From an uncultured Aquimarina sp. (GTDB taxonomy: Bacteria > Bacteroidota > Bacteroidia > Flavobacteriales > Flavobacteriaceae), in contig CALGLV010000001.1 in NCBI GenBank assembly GCA_937958985.1, positions 1-64,000 on the forward strand: a DNA stretch of 64,000 bases, written 5' to 3'. Below the pieces are notes generated by a model. The model was not told the DNA's origin. It made no database searches and was given only the letters and a program-made list of their open reading frames with translations. Below, in pieces: positions 54,679 to 64,000 of the stretch. The first letter of the stretch is position 1, and every line of letters begins with the position of its first letter. Position numbers and translations under genes: made by a program.

Positions 54679-56015
54679 TGATTTATTCTATTATTGACGT
54701 AGAAACTACTGGTAAAACAAATAGAATTACTGAGATTTCTATTTTTAAATTTGATGGAGAAAAAGTAATCGATGAATTTACTTCTTTAGTAAATCCCGAA
54801 AACCTAATTCCCGATCATATTACCGCATTAACAGGCATTGACATGGTATTGGTTGCAAACGCTCCAATTTTTGAAGAGATTGCTCATAAAATTTTAGATT
54901 TCACTAAAGACACTATTTTTGTAGCTCATAATGTAAATTTTGACTACAACGTAATTCATGGTGAATTTAAAAGACTTGAATTAAAATTTATACGTAAAAA
55001 ACTGTGTACGGTTAGACTCTCTAGAAAGCTTTTACCAGGCCATAAATCCTATAGTTTAGGCAAACTATGCACTGCGCTGAGTATTGATCTAAAAAACAGG
55101 CACCGTGCTCGTGGTGATGCTGAAGCAACTGTAATACTTTTTGAATTACTTCTAAAACAAGCTGAAGCTTCCGAAGTAATTGACTCTTTTCTAAAAAACA
55201 ACTCTAAACAAGGAACCCTTCCTCCTAATTTACCAGAAGAAGAGTTTGAGGCTTTACCTGAAACACCCGGTATTTATTACTTTAGAAACAAGAAAAATAA
55301 AATTATTTATATCGGAAAAGCAAAAAATATAAAAAAAAGAGTGCTCAGCCATTTCTATGACAAAAAACAAAAAGAGCTTGATTTATGTAGAGAAACTGCT
55401 AGTATAGATTTTGATTTATCAGGAAGTGAATTAATTGCACTTCTTATGGAAGACGCTGCTATAAAACAACATTACCCTGAATATAATGTGGCTTCAAAAA
55501 AAGCAATTCGTCCCTACGCCATTTTAAATTACACCGATAGAAAAGGAATTATTCATTTTGCAGTTAATACCTTAAAATCTACTCCCAATCCATTAACTAT
55601 AGTTTACAACAAACGAGAAGCATTAATTTATTTGGAAAAACTATGCGAAAATTTTGAGCTTTGTCCTAAATTTTGCCATTTACAAGAAAGCATAAAACAA
55701 TGCAACCACTATAAAATCAAAACCTGTAAAGGTATTTGCATCGAAAAGGAAAGTATCGCATTATACAATACTAGGGTAAAACAAGCACAGCAATTTATAA
55801 CCGAAAATTACAATAATTTAATATTAAAGCAAAAAGGCAGAGAAGCATCTGAAATGGCCTTTATTCAAATAAAAGACGGGGTTTACCAAGGATATGGCTT
55901 TGTGAGTAACGAAATTCAAATTACTAATGATGATGAATTAGAAGCTTATATAATTCCTCAAAAAAACAATATGGATATTGAGCGCATTTTGAGAAAGGAG
56001 CTACTACTTAATTAA
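54678..56015 (+). CDS. DnaQ-like exonuclease fused to UvrC/Cho-like GIY-YIG nuclease
   Basis: 445 residues. Residues 1-160 are a DEDDh 3'-5' exonuclease: Asp7/Glu9 (IIDVETTG), Asp89 (HNVNFDY) and the His142-x4-Asp147 pair. Residues about 195-275 form a GIY-YIG nuclease (GIYYF ... IIYIGKAKNIKKR with Arg221), then a Cys-containing C-terminal region (CPKFCHLQES, CKGIC). Epsilon-Cho fusions of this kind occur in several bacteria and resemble UvrC-type repair incision followed by trimming. It is translationally coupled to the LexA-like gene, so it is probably DNA-damage-induced. The activity is predicted, not shown. Confidence 0.9.
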   Translation: MIYSIIDVETTGKTNRITEISIFKFDGEKVIDEFTSLVNPENLIPDHITALTGIDMVLVANAPIFEEIAHKILDFTKDTIFVAHNVNFDYNVIHGEFKRLELKFIRKKLCTVRLSRKLLPGHKSYSLGKLCTALSIDLKNRHRARGDAEATVILFELLLKQAEASEVIDSFLKNNSKQGTLPPNLPEEEFEALPETPGIYYFRNKKNKIIYIGKAKNIKKRVLSHFYDKKQKELDLCRETASIDFDLSGSELIALLMEDAAIKQHYPEYNVASKKAIRPYAILNYTDRKGIIHFAVNTLKSTPNPLTIVYNKREALIYLEKLCENFELCPKFCHLQESIKQCNHYKIKTCKGICIEKESIALYNTRVKQAQQFITENYNNLILKQKGREASEMAFIQIKDGVYQGYGFVSNEIQITNDDELEAYIIPQKNNMDIERILRKELLLN

Positions 56016-56118
56016 AAAATGTTTCTAAATCTTTTTTAATTAAACACCTTTCTAAGGTGATAATCACAAATAAGCTAAATATAAATAAGCTTATTCTATT
56101 CAAAATTTATTACAAATA

Positions 56119-56153
56119 AAACAGGGGCTATATTTAAATATAGCCCCTGTTTG
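56119..56153. terminator. bidirectional terminator between nuclease and beta-glucosidase genes
   Basis: Stem ACAGGGGCTATATTT with its full complement is flanked by A and T runs and lies between convergent genes, 22 nt from the beta-glucosidase stop. Confidence 0.92.
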
Positions 56154-56175
56154 TTATTTATGCTGTGGTATAAAA

Positions 56176-58710
56176 TTATTTACCGTCACAACCAGGTTTA
56201 GCATCAATATCCGTATCTAAACGAACATCACCAAGACCTATTTCAACGCCAGGTTCAGCTGTTAACATTAATGCTGTGTAAATATTTTTCATATCAACAC
56301 CTAGCTTTTGGAAACAAGTTAAACTTACTCTATAGTCTTTCCATGCTCCAGCTTCAATATTAATTTCCAATGTTTTATCATAACAAGGATCATCTTTATC
56401 ACAACCCATGCTTAAGATAATAGTTGCGTCTTTATCAGAAAAAGATTTAGCAAAAAATGCCAATTCCATAGATCCTGTAGTTTGACGCGACATGTCATTT
56501 GTATTAGGTGTGTTAATTCTGAATTGCTCTTTGATTGATTCTGATGGAGTCCATTTTAATCTTAAAGCATCTTCTTGAGCTCTATGATCAGTTTTACTAA
56601 TAATTAACCCACCTGCAGAAGTAGGGAAACTACCAATTTGCTTGTTTAAGTTTCCTGATTTTATCCAAAGTGTCCAAGGTGCAATTACTGCTCCTTTACC
56701 GTAAAATTTACCTGTTGAAGCAACATTTAAACTTTCTAAATTTGAATCTTCTGAAAGCTTATCTACATTAGTTTTACTCTTATATGTTAAACCATATCCT
56801 AAAGGAAATAAAGGCTTAGCTTCTTTAGAGAAAACCGCTGTTTTAGGCCATGTGTAAGATAATTTACCTGTAAAGTCATAAGAAGGATCTCTTTGAAAAA
56901 GAAGATCTGAAATACCTCCACCTTCACTACCCGGTAACCATGCCGCAACAAATGCTTCAGACATGTTTATTTCTGGGTTAGTCCATAATGGGCGACCTGA
57001 CAAGAAAACTGATACTACTGGAATACCTTTTTTATTAAATTTAGCCAACGTATTTACATCAAACCCATTTGGAGTAAAATCTAAATGTACACGATCTCCT
57101 TGAAATTCAGCATAAGGATCTTCACCGTACACTGCAATTACAACATCTGCTTTTTCATTAGAATCTCCTTTAGGAGAAAAAATCACCTTACCACCTGCTT
57201 GTTTCGCTGCTGCTTCAATACCACTTAACACCGATTGTCCGTTAGGAAATTTATCATTTGTATGTCCCGTTCCTTGCCAAGATAGCGTCCAACCTCCACA
57301 TACTTTAGTTATGCTATTAGCACCATCACCAACAACCATAATTGTTTTTGAAGCATCTAAAGGTAGTGTGTTATTGTTATTCTTTATTAAAACTAAAGAC
57401 TCTCTTACAGCTTGTCTAGCAATAGCTCTATTCTCAGGCGTACCTAATAACTTAGCATCTCCTGCACTTTTTCTAGTACTTGGCGCTCCTTTTTCAAAAA
57501 TTCCAGAAGCAATTTTAACTCTTAATATTCTACGAACAGCATCGTCCAATCTTTCCATTGGAATTTTTCCGCTCTTTACATGTTTAAGAGTGCTTTCCCA
57601 CAAACCTCTCCAACTATCTGGAGCCATATACATATCCAAACCAGCGTTTATTGCTTGCGGACAGTCTGTATTAGTACATCCTGGAACTTGACCGTGACCA
57701 TTCCAGTCACCAACTATAAATCCATTAAATCCAAGTTGCTTTTTCAAAACATCCGTTAATAATTCTTTATCTCCGTGTAATTTTCTACCTCTCCAGCTAG
57801 AAAAAGAAGCCATAATGGTTTGCACACCTGCTGGTATTGCACTGTAGTATCCTGCTGAGTGTACTTCTCTTAATTCTGTAGCTGTAATTTTAGCATCACC
57901 TTGGTCAACACCGTTTTCAGTAGCTCCATCTGCTAAGAAATGCTTAGCACTTGAAATCACACGACCTTCACCCATAAAATCACTTTTACCTAAATGACCT
58001 TGAAGTCCTTCAACTATACGACCACCGTAAGCATTTGCTATTTTTGGATCTTGAGAAAAACCTTCATAAGTTCTACCCCAACGTGGGTTTTGAGGCACTG
58101 CTAATGTTGGAGCAAATGTCCAATCATGACCTGAAACTGTAAGTTCGTGTGCTGTTACTGCCGCAATTTCCTCCATTAAATCTGGATTATTCATAGCACC
58201 CAAACCAATGTTATGTGGAAAAATAATTGCTCCACTTAAATTTGCATGACCATGTACCGCATCAATACCCCAAATACAAGGTATTGCAATTTCAACTCCT
58301 TCTTTATCTATAGAAGCATTGAAATATTTATCTGCCATTTCTAACCATTGCTTAGTATTTGCATATGGTAAAGGTCCTGGAGCTGAATTACCTCCACTTA
58401 ATACAGAACCAAGTCTATATTCTTTAACTTCCTCAGGAGTTATCGTCCCAGTATCTGCCTGAATTACTTGACCTACTTTTTGTTTTAAAGTAAGCTTTGG
58501 TAAAATTTCATCTATTTGCGCTTCAATTTTTGGATCCAAAGGAATTTCTTTGATCGCTTTCCAGGCTTTAGGGGTTACTTCATTATTAAGTTGCTCTTCT
58601 GTAAGTGGGGTTTCCTCTACTTTTTGTTGTTGGTCTTTACAGCCTATAAAAAAAATAGACAAAACACATAATAAGGAAACTGGTAAGGTAAAAAACTTGT
58701 CAGTACGCAT
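56176..58710 (-). CDS. GH3-family exo-beta-glucosidase lipoprotein
   Basis: 844 residues. Signal peptide with lipobox FFIGC (about Cys24), so membrane-anchored; the next residues (KDQQQKVEE) are partly acidic. The GH3 catalytic barrel (about 60-430) has the nucleophile Asp in FIVGDWNGHG near 340, and a second domain (about 450-650) follows. A C-terminal galactose-binding-like domain occupies the last ~150 residues, as in marine ExoP-type 1,3/1,4-beta-glucanases. It cleaves glucose from the ends of beta-glucans such as laminarin, probably in the periplasm. No polysaccharide-utilisation genes (SusC/SusD) surround it, so it is a stand-alone enzyme. Confidence 0.93.
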   Translation of the reverse strand: MRTDKFFTLPVSLLCVLSIFFIGCKDQQQKVEETPLTEEQLNNEVTPKAWKAIKEIPLDPKIEAQIDEILPKLTLKQKVGQVIQADTGTITPEEVKEYRLGSVLSGGNSAPGPLPYANTKQWLEMADKYFNASIDKEGVEIAIPCIWGIDAVHGHANLSGAIIFPHNIGLGAMNNPDLMEEIAAVTAHELTVSGHDWTFAPTLAVPQNPRWGRTYEGFSQDPKIANAYGGRIVEGLQGHLGKSDFMGEGRVISSAKHFLADGATENGVDQGDAKITATELREVHSAGYYSAIPAGVQTIMASFSSWRGRKLHGDKELLTDVLKKQLGFNGFIVGDWNGHGQVPGCTNTDCPQAINAGLDMYMAPDSWRGLWESTLKHVKSGKIPMERLDDAVRRILRVKIASGIFEKGAPSTRKSAGDAKLLGTPENRAIARQAVRESLVLIKNNNNTLPLDASKTIMVVGDGANSITKVCGGWTLSWQGTGHTNDKFPNGQSVLSGIEAAAKQAGGKVIFSPKGDSNEKADVVIAVYGEDPYAEFQGDRVHLDFTPNGFDVNTLAKFNKKGIPVVSVFLSGRPLWTNPEINMSEAFVAAWLPGSEGGGISDLLFQRDPSYDFTGKLSYTWPKTAVFSKEAKPLFPLGYGLTYKSKTNVDKLSEDSNLESLNVASTGKFYGKGAVIAPWTLWIKSGNLNKQIGSFPTSAGGLIISKTDHRAQEDALRLKWTPSESIKEQFRINTPNTNDMSRQTTGSMELAFFAKSFSDKDATIILSMGCDKDDPCYDKTLEINIEAGAWKDYRVSLTCFQKLGVDMKNIYTALMLTAEPGVEIGLGDVRLDTDIDAKPGCDGK

Positions 58711-58962
58711 GTTTAAATTAATATTTATTGTTATTTATTAGATAAGACTGTGTTGCTAGCCTTTTTGATTTAAAGGCGTAAGTTAAGCTTTCTTTGTGTA
58801 TTTATGAATGGTTGATATCATTTTTTGATTTTCAGTTGATTTCTGAAGTAACAATTTCAATATATCATTATAGTAAATTACACAAGTATTTGTTTCAAAG
58901 AAGTTTATAAATTAGTTATTTAAATACAATTGATGTTTTCCCTTATACAATATCAAAAACAC

Positions 58963-59511
58963 CTATTTATAAATTTTATACTCTTGTAATAGTGAATCTA
59001 TTTTAGCATCCCAAAGAAGTTGTTGTTCCCTATCTTTGGAATGAATAGTTTCTACATCGTAAGCGGATTGCATTTTATATCTTGAACTCTCCACATTTTT
59101 ATAAATTACTTTTAAATCCTTACGTATATTTCTACCTAGTTTATATCCCGAAATAAGCATTCTTAATTTCCTTGCGTGCAATTCGGTAATATCGTAGTGA
59201 CCTTGTTCATGAGCTAACAGCGTACTATCTTTTTTATGTTCAAAAACCCAAGAAGAACTTGTATATAAGCATGCCTTTACTTTATAAGTAAAATTCTGCT
59301 GAGCGTTTTCTATATTATAGTCCCATTTAAAATCCAAACCTGTACTTACACTTGCTGCAAATTTAGATGTGTAATCTGATGCTGGTCTTACTAAAAAATC
59401 ATTCCACGTAAGTGTTGGATGATTTTCATAATTTTTATAATCGAGAGTGTCGCTTTGTGTATAAGCACTTATGGTAAACGTAACAAAAACTATGAATTGT
59501 AGTAGTCTCAT
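58963..59511 (-). CDS. DUF922-family secreted metalloprotease-like protein
   Basis: 182 residues from the ATG at 59511 (a TTG 12 nt upstream is in frame). Signal peptide (LLQFIVFVTFTISAYTQ) then one domain with HEQGHYD near residue 102: an HExxH zinc motif followed by Asp. The LAHEQGHYDITELHARKLR pattern marks DUF922, suspected zinc proteases. Periplasmic. It is the last gene of the guaA operon, 15 nt after the LysM gene's stop. Confidence 0.8.
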   Translation of the reverse strand: MRLLQFIVFVTFTISAYTQSDTLDYKNYENHPTLTWNDFLVRPASDYTSKFAASVSTGLDFKWDYNIENAQQNFTYKVKACLYTSSSWVFEHKKDSTLLAHEQGHYDITELHARKLRMLISGYKLGRNIRKDLKVIYKNVESSRYKMQSAYDVETIHSKDREQQLLWDAKIDSLLQEYKIYK

Positions 59512-59526
59512 TCTTAAAAGCAAGTA

Positions 59527-61443
59527 TTATTCAACAACTTCAAAACGTAAGCCTTCGGAGTATTTAACAATATAAGAGGCTTTATTAACTATACCTCCTT
59601 TTTGTGTTTTTTTATATTGAAACTTATTTTCAATGTATTCAGTTTCCAAATCTAAATTATTTAAATCGCCAATATTTTCAGAAGCACACAACCTAAGTAT
59701 CACATCGTACATTAAATCATATCCACGAATAGCATAGCTATTAGGTTCATTTCCAAATTTATCCTTGTAAGCAATCAAAAAAGATGTATTTATATTTTCT
59801 TCGACTTTATTTGTTGATGGGTAATGAAAATTTAAGTTAGAAAGACTTGTGTTAGACACCGATTCATTGTCATAAACAGCTGTTTTATCGGTTGTAAATA
59901 ATGTTATTTTATGTGTTTTAGCTCTAGCACTCAACAACGATGTAACGTTACTCACTAATAACAAACTTGAACTTTCTAAAAAAATATAATTAGGCAAAAT
60001 ACTTTCTTCTTCTCCTATTATTTTTAACAAATCCTCTTCCACTATGAAGTTATCATCTTCAGGGCTCAATACTTTTGCCTTTGGAAAAGATTTTAGTATT
60101 AATGCTTTGCTTGACTGGTGTTTTTTATCTGCTATAATAACTATATTTTTTGGCAGTGTATCATTCTTTACAAAATTAATTATTTTGTTTTGCAGATCCT
60201 GAGAGCTTGGTAGCGTTTGATATAAATTTGGATATTGTGTAACCACTTTATTTGATATCGGAGAAAAAACAGGAACTTTTGAGTTTTGCAATAAACCCGC
60301 TAATTTCTCAACATTCTTATTATAAAGAGGACCTACAATAGCATCGAAACTATTTAAATTCTTTTCCACTACTAACTTAGCAACTATCTCTTTACTTTTC
60401 TGTGTATCTGCAACAGTAACTTCTACATTTACTCCTAGCTCTTTTGCTCGATCAAGAGCTAATAAAGTCCCCGAATAAAAATCGACAACCAATCTTGATA
60501 CCTTACTTTTTTTAAGATGAGTCTCGTATTGAGAAGGTTCACTTGAAAAACCTGACACATCAAAAGGAAGTAGAATTGCTATTTTTTTCTTACTTAAATT
60601 AATAAGATTGTCGACTAAATCTGTTTTAGTTAATACTGCGCTAGACTCTTTCCCTGGCATCTGTATCACCATATCTGCCTTTAAACCTTCTGCTATTTCA
60701 GGATTCAACTTAACAATAGAGTCGGTTGAAATTCCAAATTCCTTAGAAAGACTATATAAGGTTTGTTGTGCTGGCACTCTATAAAGCATTAACTCGGACG
60801 GTCTTTTAACCGATGGTATTACTACTTTTTTAGGCACTAAAATAGCTGCTCCTACAGGAAAATCAACTCCTAAATTCGGATTCATATTCTCCAGTTCAGA
60901 AACTGTAATTCCAAATTTACGCGCTATTCCATAACGAGTTTCTTTGGGTTTTACGGTGTAAATTTGAGTTTCAAGAGCTTTATCCCCCTCTACACCAGAA
61001 GGTTTTCTTGTATCATTTAAACTTTTAAACACTTTTTTTACTTTCGGAGCAGGTAAAGGTATTTTTAAAATATCTCCTTTTTTCAACCCATCAGTCACAA
61101 CAAATTGATTGTATTTTTTTATATCATCGATAGATACATCATACTTTTTTGCAATGCTATAAAGTGTTTGTCTTTTTTTTACCTTGCACTTCTTAAACTC
61201 AATCCCTGCCACTGGTAATTCTGGAACCTCAATAACCTTAGGTATTACCAATATTTGCCCAGGCTGAATCCCCTTTTCTGCAGTAGGATTAAGCTTATAA
61301 ATTGCCTGAGGGGTGGTTCCGTATTCCTTGGCTATAGAATACACATCGTCACCCGCTACTATTTTATGCTGTTTAAAATTAAACTGAGCTACTGCAATTT
61401 GTGCTGTAAAAAGCACTAAAAAAAATAAAAAAGATTTCTTCAT
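59527..61443 (-). CDS. LysM and type-1 periplasmic-binding-fold protein
   Basis: 638 residues: signal peptide (about 1-19), then four LysM repeats (about 23-70, 83-130, 157-202, 220-265; each with the YSIAKxYG-type helix), then a ~340-residue domain like branched-chain amino acid-binding proteins (KKIAILLPFDVSGFS to the end). LysM binds peptidoglycan. The architecture recalls LpoA, which activates penicillin-binding proteins with a PBP1-like domain, though that lacks LysM. It probably senses or regulates the cell wall. Only 9 nt after guaA. Confidence 0.88.
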   Translation of the reverse strand: MKKSFLFFLVLFTAQIAVAQFNFKQHKIVAGDDVYSIAKEYGTTPQAIYKLNPTAEKGIQPGQILVIPKVIEVPELPVAGIEFKKCKVKKRQTLYSIAKKYDVSIDDIKKYNQFVVTDGLKKGDILKIPLPAPKVKKVFKSLNDTRKPSGVEGDKALETQIYTVKPKETRYGIARKFGITVSELENMNPNLGVDFPVGAAILVPKKVVIPSVKRPSELMLYRVPAQQTLYSLSKEFGISTDSIVKLNPEIAEGLKADMVIQMPGKESSAVLTKTDLVDNLINLSKKKIAILLPFDVSGFSSEPSQYETHLKKSKVSRLVVDFYSGTLLALDRAKELGVNVEVTVADTQKSKEIVAKLVVEKNLNSFDAIVGPLYNKNVEKLAGLLQNSKVPVFSPISNKVVTQYPNLYQTLPSSQDLQNKIINFVKNDTLPKNIVIIADKKHQSSKALILKSFPKAKVLSPEDDNFIVEEDLLKIIGEEESILPNYIFLESSSLLLVSNVTSLLSARAKTHKITLFTTDKTAVYDNESVSNTSLSNLNFHYPSTNKVEENINTSFLIAYKDKFGNEPNSYAIRGYDLMYDVILRLCASENIGDLNNLDLETEYIENKFQYKKTQKGGIVNKASYIVKYSEGLRFEVVE

Positions 61444-61452
61444 TTAGTAAAA

Positions 61453-62985
61453 TTATTCCCACTCAATTGTTGCTGGTGGTTTTGAGCTAATATCATAAAC
61501 AACTCTGTTTACTCCTTTAACATTATTGATAATCTTATTGGATATTTTTTGTAAAAACTCATACGGTAAATTTACCCAATCTGCTGTCATACCATCGGTA
61601 CTCTCTACAGCTCTTAAAGCCACTACCTTTTCATAGGTACGCTCATCCCCCATTACTCCTACACTATTTACTGGTAATAAGATTGCTCCTGCTTGCCAAA
61701 CTTTATCGTACAAACCGTGCTCTCTTAACCCATTGATAAAAATAGCATCAACCTCTTGCAATATAGCTACTTTTTCAGCGGTAATATCTCCTAATATTCT
61801 AATTGCTAATCCGGGACCAGGAAATGGATGTCTTCCTAACAATTCAGCATCAATTCCTAAAGATTTTCCAACACGTCGTACTTCATCTTTAAATAAGGCT
61901 CTCAATGGCTCTACAACCTTTAACATCATATAGTCTGGAAGCCCCCCCACATTATGATGTGATTTTATAGTTGCCGATGGACCACCTGTTGCGGATACTG
62001 ATTCAATAACATCAGGATAAATTGTTCCTTGTGCTAACCATTTGGCATCATCAATTAATTTTGATTCATCGTCAAAAACATCTACAAAAGCTTTACCGAT
62101 TGCTTTACGTTTACGTTCTGGGTCACTTTCTCCTTTTAAGGCATTCAAAAAACGTGCCGAGGCATCAACCCCTTTTACGTTTAACCCCATTCCATGATAT
62201 TGTTTCAAAACACTATCAAATTCATCTTTACGAAGTAATCCGTTGTTAACAAATATACATTGTAAGTGATCGCCTATTGCTTTGTGAAGCAACACTGCTG
62301 CTACAGTAGAATCTACTCCACCACTTAAACCTAAAATCACTTTTTCGGTTCCTATTTTATTTTTCAACTCATCCACTGTGGTATCCACAAAAGAGTTTGG
62401 AGTCCATTCTTGAGCTACTTTAGCTATTTTAACTAAAAAATTCTCTAATAATTGCTTTCCATCTGTAGAATGATAAACTTCTGGATGAAACTGAATAGCA
62501 TAAGTAGTTTCTCCTTCAATTTTATATGCTGCATTTTCGACATCGTGAGTACTTGCCAACTTCACTCCTCCTTCAGGCAAACTTTTGATGGTATCACTAT
62601 GACTCATCCATACTTGAGAACCTTGACCAACACCTTCTAAAAAAACTTCGTTCTCTTTTACGAAAGAAAGATTAGCTCTACCGTATTCTCTAATATTTGA
62701 TGGCGCTACCTCACCTCCATGAAAATGGGCTAAATATTGTGCTCCATAACAAACTCCCAAAAGTGGTTTTTTTCCTCTTATATTAGACAAATCAACTTTA
62801 GGGGCAGTTTCGGCTCTAACCGACGATGGCGAACCTGAAAGCACCACTGCTTTAAAAGCATCTAAATTTGATGGTATCTTATTAAAGGGATGAATTTCAC
62901 AATAAATATTTAACTCTCTTACTCTTCGCGCTATTAATTGCGTGTATTGAGAACCGAAATCTAGGATAAGTACATTATTTTGCAT
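61453..62985 (-). CDS. guaA: GMP synthase (glutamine-hydrolysing)
   Basis: 510 residues from ATG 62985 (the open frame begins at a TTG two codons upstream). Class I amidotransferase domain with Cys in GVCYGAQ near residue 80 and His/Glu in QFHPEVYHS near 168; ATP-PPase loop [14 protein letters not shown] near 220; C-terminal dimer domain ends KPPATIEWE, the usual end. Converts XMP to GMP. TATTTTTG ends 3 nt before the ATG. It starts a three-gene unit with the LysM and DUF922 genes. Confidence 0.97.
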   Translation of the reverse strand: MQNNVLILDFGSQYTQLIARRVRELNIYCEIHPFNKIPSNLDAFKAVVLSGSPSSVRAETAPKVDLSNIRGKKPLLGVCYGAQYLAHFHGGEVAPSNIREYGRANLSFVKENEVFLEGVGQGSQVWMSHSDTIKSLPEGGVKLASTHDVENAAYKIEGETTYAIQFHPEVYHSTDGKQLLENFLVKIAKVAQEWTPNSFVDTTVDELKNKIGTEKVILGLSGGVDSTVAAVLLHKAIGDHLQCIFVNNGLLRKDEFDSVLKQYHGMGLNVKGVDASARFLNALKGESDPERKRKAIGKAFVDVFDDESKLIDDAKWLAQGTIYPDVIESVSATGGPSATIKSHHNVGGLPDYMMLKVVEPLRALFKDEVRRVGKSLGIDAELLGRHPFPGPGLAIRILGDITAEKVAILQEVDAIFINGLREHGLYDKVWQAGAILLPVNSVGVMGDERTYEKVVALRAVESTDGMTADWVNLPYEFLQKISNKIINNVKGVNRVVYDISSKPPATIEWE

Positions 62986-63076
62986 GCGCAAAAATAGTAT
63001 TAAAATAATTTTTATAAAACATTAAGAAATCAAACTTATCATTTAATTTCAGAAACTTGTATTTTCACCTTAAAAA

Positions 63077-63604
63077 ATGGAATCTTTACTAGCCACTATT
63101 TTTAACGAATTACTAAAGGGGAGCTCAATAATTAAGCACCCCTACCGTTATTTTTGCCTTTCGAGCATAGAGGGCAAAAAACCACAACAGCGAATGGTGG
63201 TATTTAGAAAAATTACAAATAATACTATTTCTGTCTATACTGACATCCGAACTCCTAAAGTTTCTCAATTATTATCAAACCCTAATGCATCTGTATTACT
63301 TTATGATTATAAAAAAATGAATCAAATTCAATTAACGGGTACTATTGAGGTAGAAAAAGAATACGACGCCAGTGTTTGGAGTTCAATTTCTCCAAAAGCA
63401 AAAAAAGATTACACCACCTCGTTAGCACCTGGAAGCGCTATCGATACTCCTGAAAAGGTTTTATACGAGGATAAAATAAACTTTTGCATTTTAAAATTCT
63501 CTTTTAATGAAATTGATTACTTAGACATCAATCGCCCTTACCACACCAGGGCTAAATTTAAATTAACAAACAACGAGTGGCTGGGTAGTTATGTAATTCC
63601 TTAA
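63077..63604 (+). CDS. pyridoxamine 5'-phosphate oxidase-family flavoprotein
   Basis: 175 residues, split-barrel flavin-binding fold. PNPOx-like segments: YRYFCLSSIEGKKPQQRMVVFRKI (about 22-45), KVSQLLSNPNASVLLYDYKK, and a C-terminal FNEIDYLDINRPYHTRAKF. True PdxH is about 210-220 residues with an Arg-x-His-rich C terminus that I do not see, so this is more likely a general FMN-dependent member than pyridoxine oxidase. Divergent from guaA with 91 nt between. Confidence 0.82.
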   Translation: MESLLATIFNELLKGSSIIKHPYRYFCLSSIEGKKPQQRMVVFRKITNNTISVYTDIRTPKVSQLLSNPNASVLLYDYKKMNQIQLTGTIEVEKEYDASVWSSISPKAKKDYTTSLAPGSAIDTPEKVLYEDKINFCILKFSFNEIDYLDINRPYHTRAKFKLTNNEWLGSYVIP

Positions 63605-64000
63605 AAGCAAAATCTCAAACGAAATAGTCGTTTGCGTTTCTTTAAAACCTACTCCAATAAAAGGCTTCAATTACACATTCATCAAAATTCCGTGCAAATA
63701 TTTTCAAAATCATAAAACTAAAGCATTCTAAAAATGCGAATTTTAACAATTTAAAAAAAATACTAATTAGCGTTAATTTCAAGAGCTCTTCATTAAGTTT
63801 TAGTTTTTTACATATTTCGTTGAAGTACCACTACCACTATGATTAGTATAAAAACATGAATTCACTTTAAAATCATTCTAAATAATAAAAAAACTTGGTA
63901 CATACCTGTTTTTATGAAGATATTCGCAAGTGTTTAAATTAGTCAATATTATAAGTTTACACCAAGTAAATTATTACTAATTTGACTTTTTAAACTTCTT
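63605..64000. other. 396-nt end of window without a gene
   Basis: A hairpin CAAACGA / TCGTTTG at 63616-63634 with a short T-rich tail may terminate the preceding gene. The rest is AT-rich; I see no gene or other structure to the end of the window. Confidence 0.5.

Noticed and set aside
53908-56015. Prophage CI repressor region
   Set aside because: The S24/HTH architecture fits CI, but no integrase, Cro, structural or att sequences are nearby and the partner is a repair-type nuclease.
63893-63967. ACTTGGT / ACCAAGT pair near the window end
   Set aside because: Only 7-bp arms 61 nt apart in AT-rich DNA; expected by chance.

Overview
The window is AT-rich bacterial chromosome from the phylum Bacteroidota, almost certainly a (probably marine) member of Flavobacteriaceae. 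Evidence: a fused SecDF translocase, two secreted proteases ending in type IX secretion (T9SS) sorting domains, lipoproteins with a Cys-Lys-Asp-rich export signal, DUF4834 next to YfhO, a Flavo-1-like RNA, and promoters of the Bacteroidota form TTTG-N19-TAnnTTTG. Translation starts rarely show a Shine-Dalgarno sequence and several are TTG or GTG. No phage, insertion sequence, integrase or CRISPR array is visible; this is mostly core genome with accessory patches.

Layout. 1-6000: tRNA-Arg, apt, ychF, a tRNA-Glu/tRNA-Glu/rpsT unit and secDF. 6274-17300: an eIF1/SUI1-like protein, an orphan cytoplasmic solute-binding protein, two tandem secreted reprolysin-type proteases, a NIP/AqpN-like aquaporin coupled to a GNAT-like protein, and a large barrel protein with a charged coiled-coil tail. 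17379-22793: a co-directional surface-glycan operon (DUF4834, YfhO, glycosyltransferase, flippase). 22816-35552: lipoprotein, DUF2797, GH3-type adenylating enzyme, two tiny secreted basic paralogues, an ABC exporter, aldose epimerase-like protein, DEAD-box helicase, esterase, MBL hydrolase and a conserved Bacteroidota protein of unknown function. 35643-38619: sugar metabolism (GlcNAc-type kinase, then a pfkA-gapA operon). 38808-49847: DsbD-like reductase, tilS, a coiled-coil/lipoprotein pair, smpB, a large propeller sensor kinase, clpB. 49848-53803: a Flavo-1-like RNA, mdh, and a three-gene bicarbonate-uptake cluster (unknown small protein, SbtA, LysR). 53908-56015: a LexA-like autocleavable repressor translationally coupled to a DnaQ-exonuclease/GIY-YIG nuclease. 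56176-63604: an exported GH3 beta-glucosidase, a guaA-LysM/PBP1-DUF922 operon, and a flavin-binding oxidase-like protein.

The most interesting system is the repressor-nuclease operon at 53867-56015. A perfect 11-bp inverted repeat ends directly at the repressor's start codon and covers the -7 promoter element, and the repressor carries the Ala-Gly cleavage site and Ser/Lys dyad of LexA. It looks like an autoregulated DNA-damage response unit. Second are the SbtA bicarbonate cluster with its symmetrical leader, the NIP-like aquaporin, and several small secreted or coiled-coil protein pairs with no known role. All functions are assigned by eye from sequence motifs; no database search was run.
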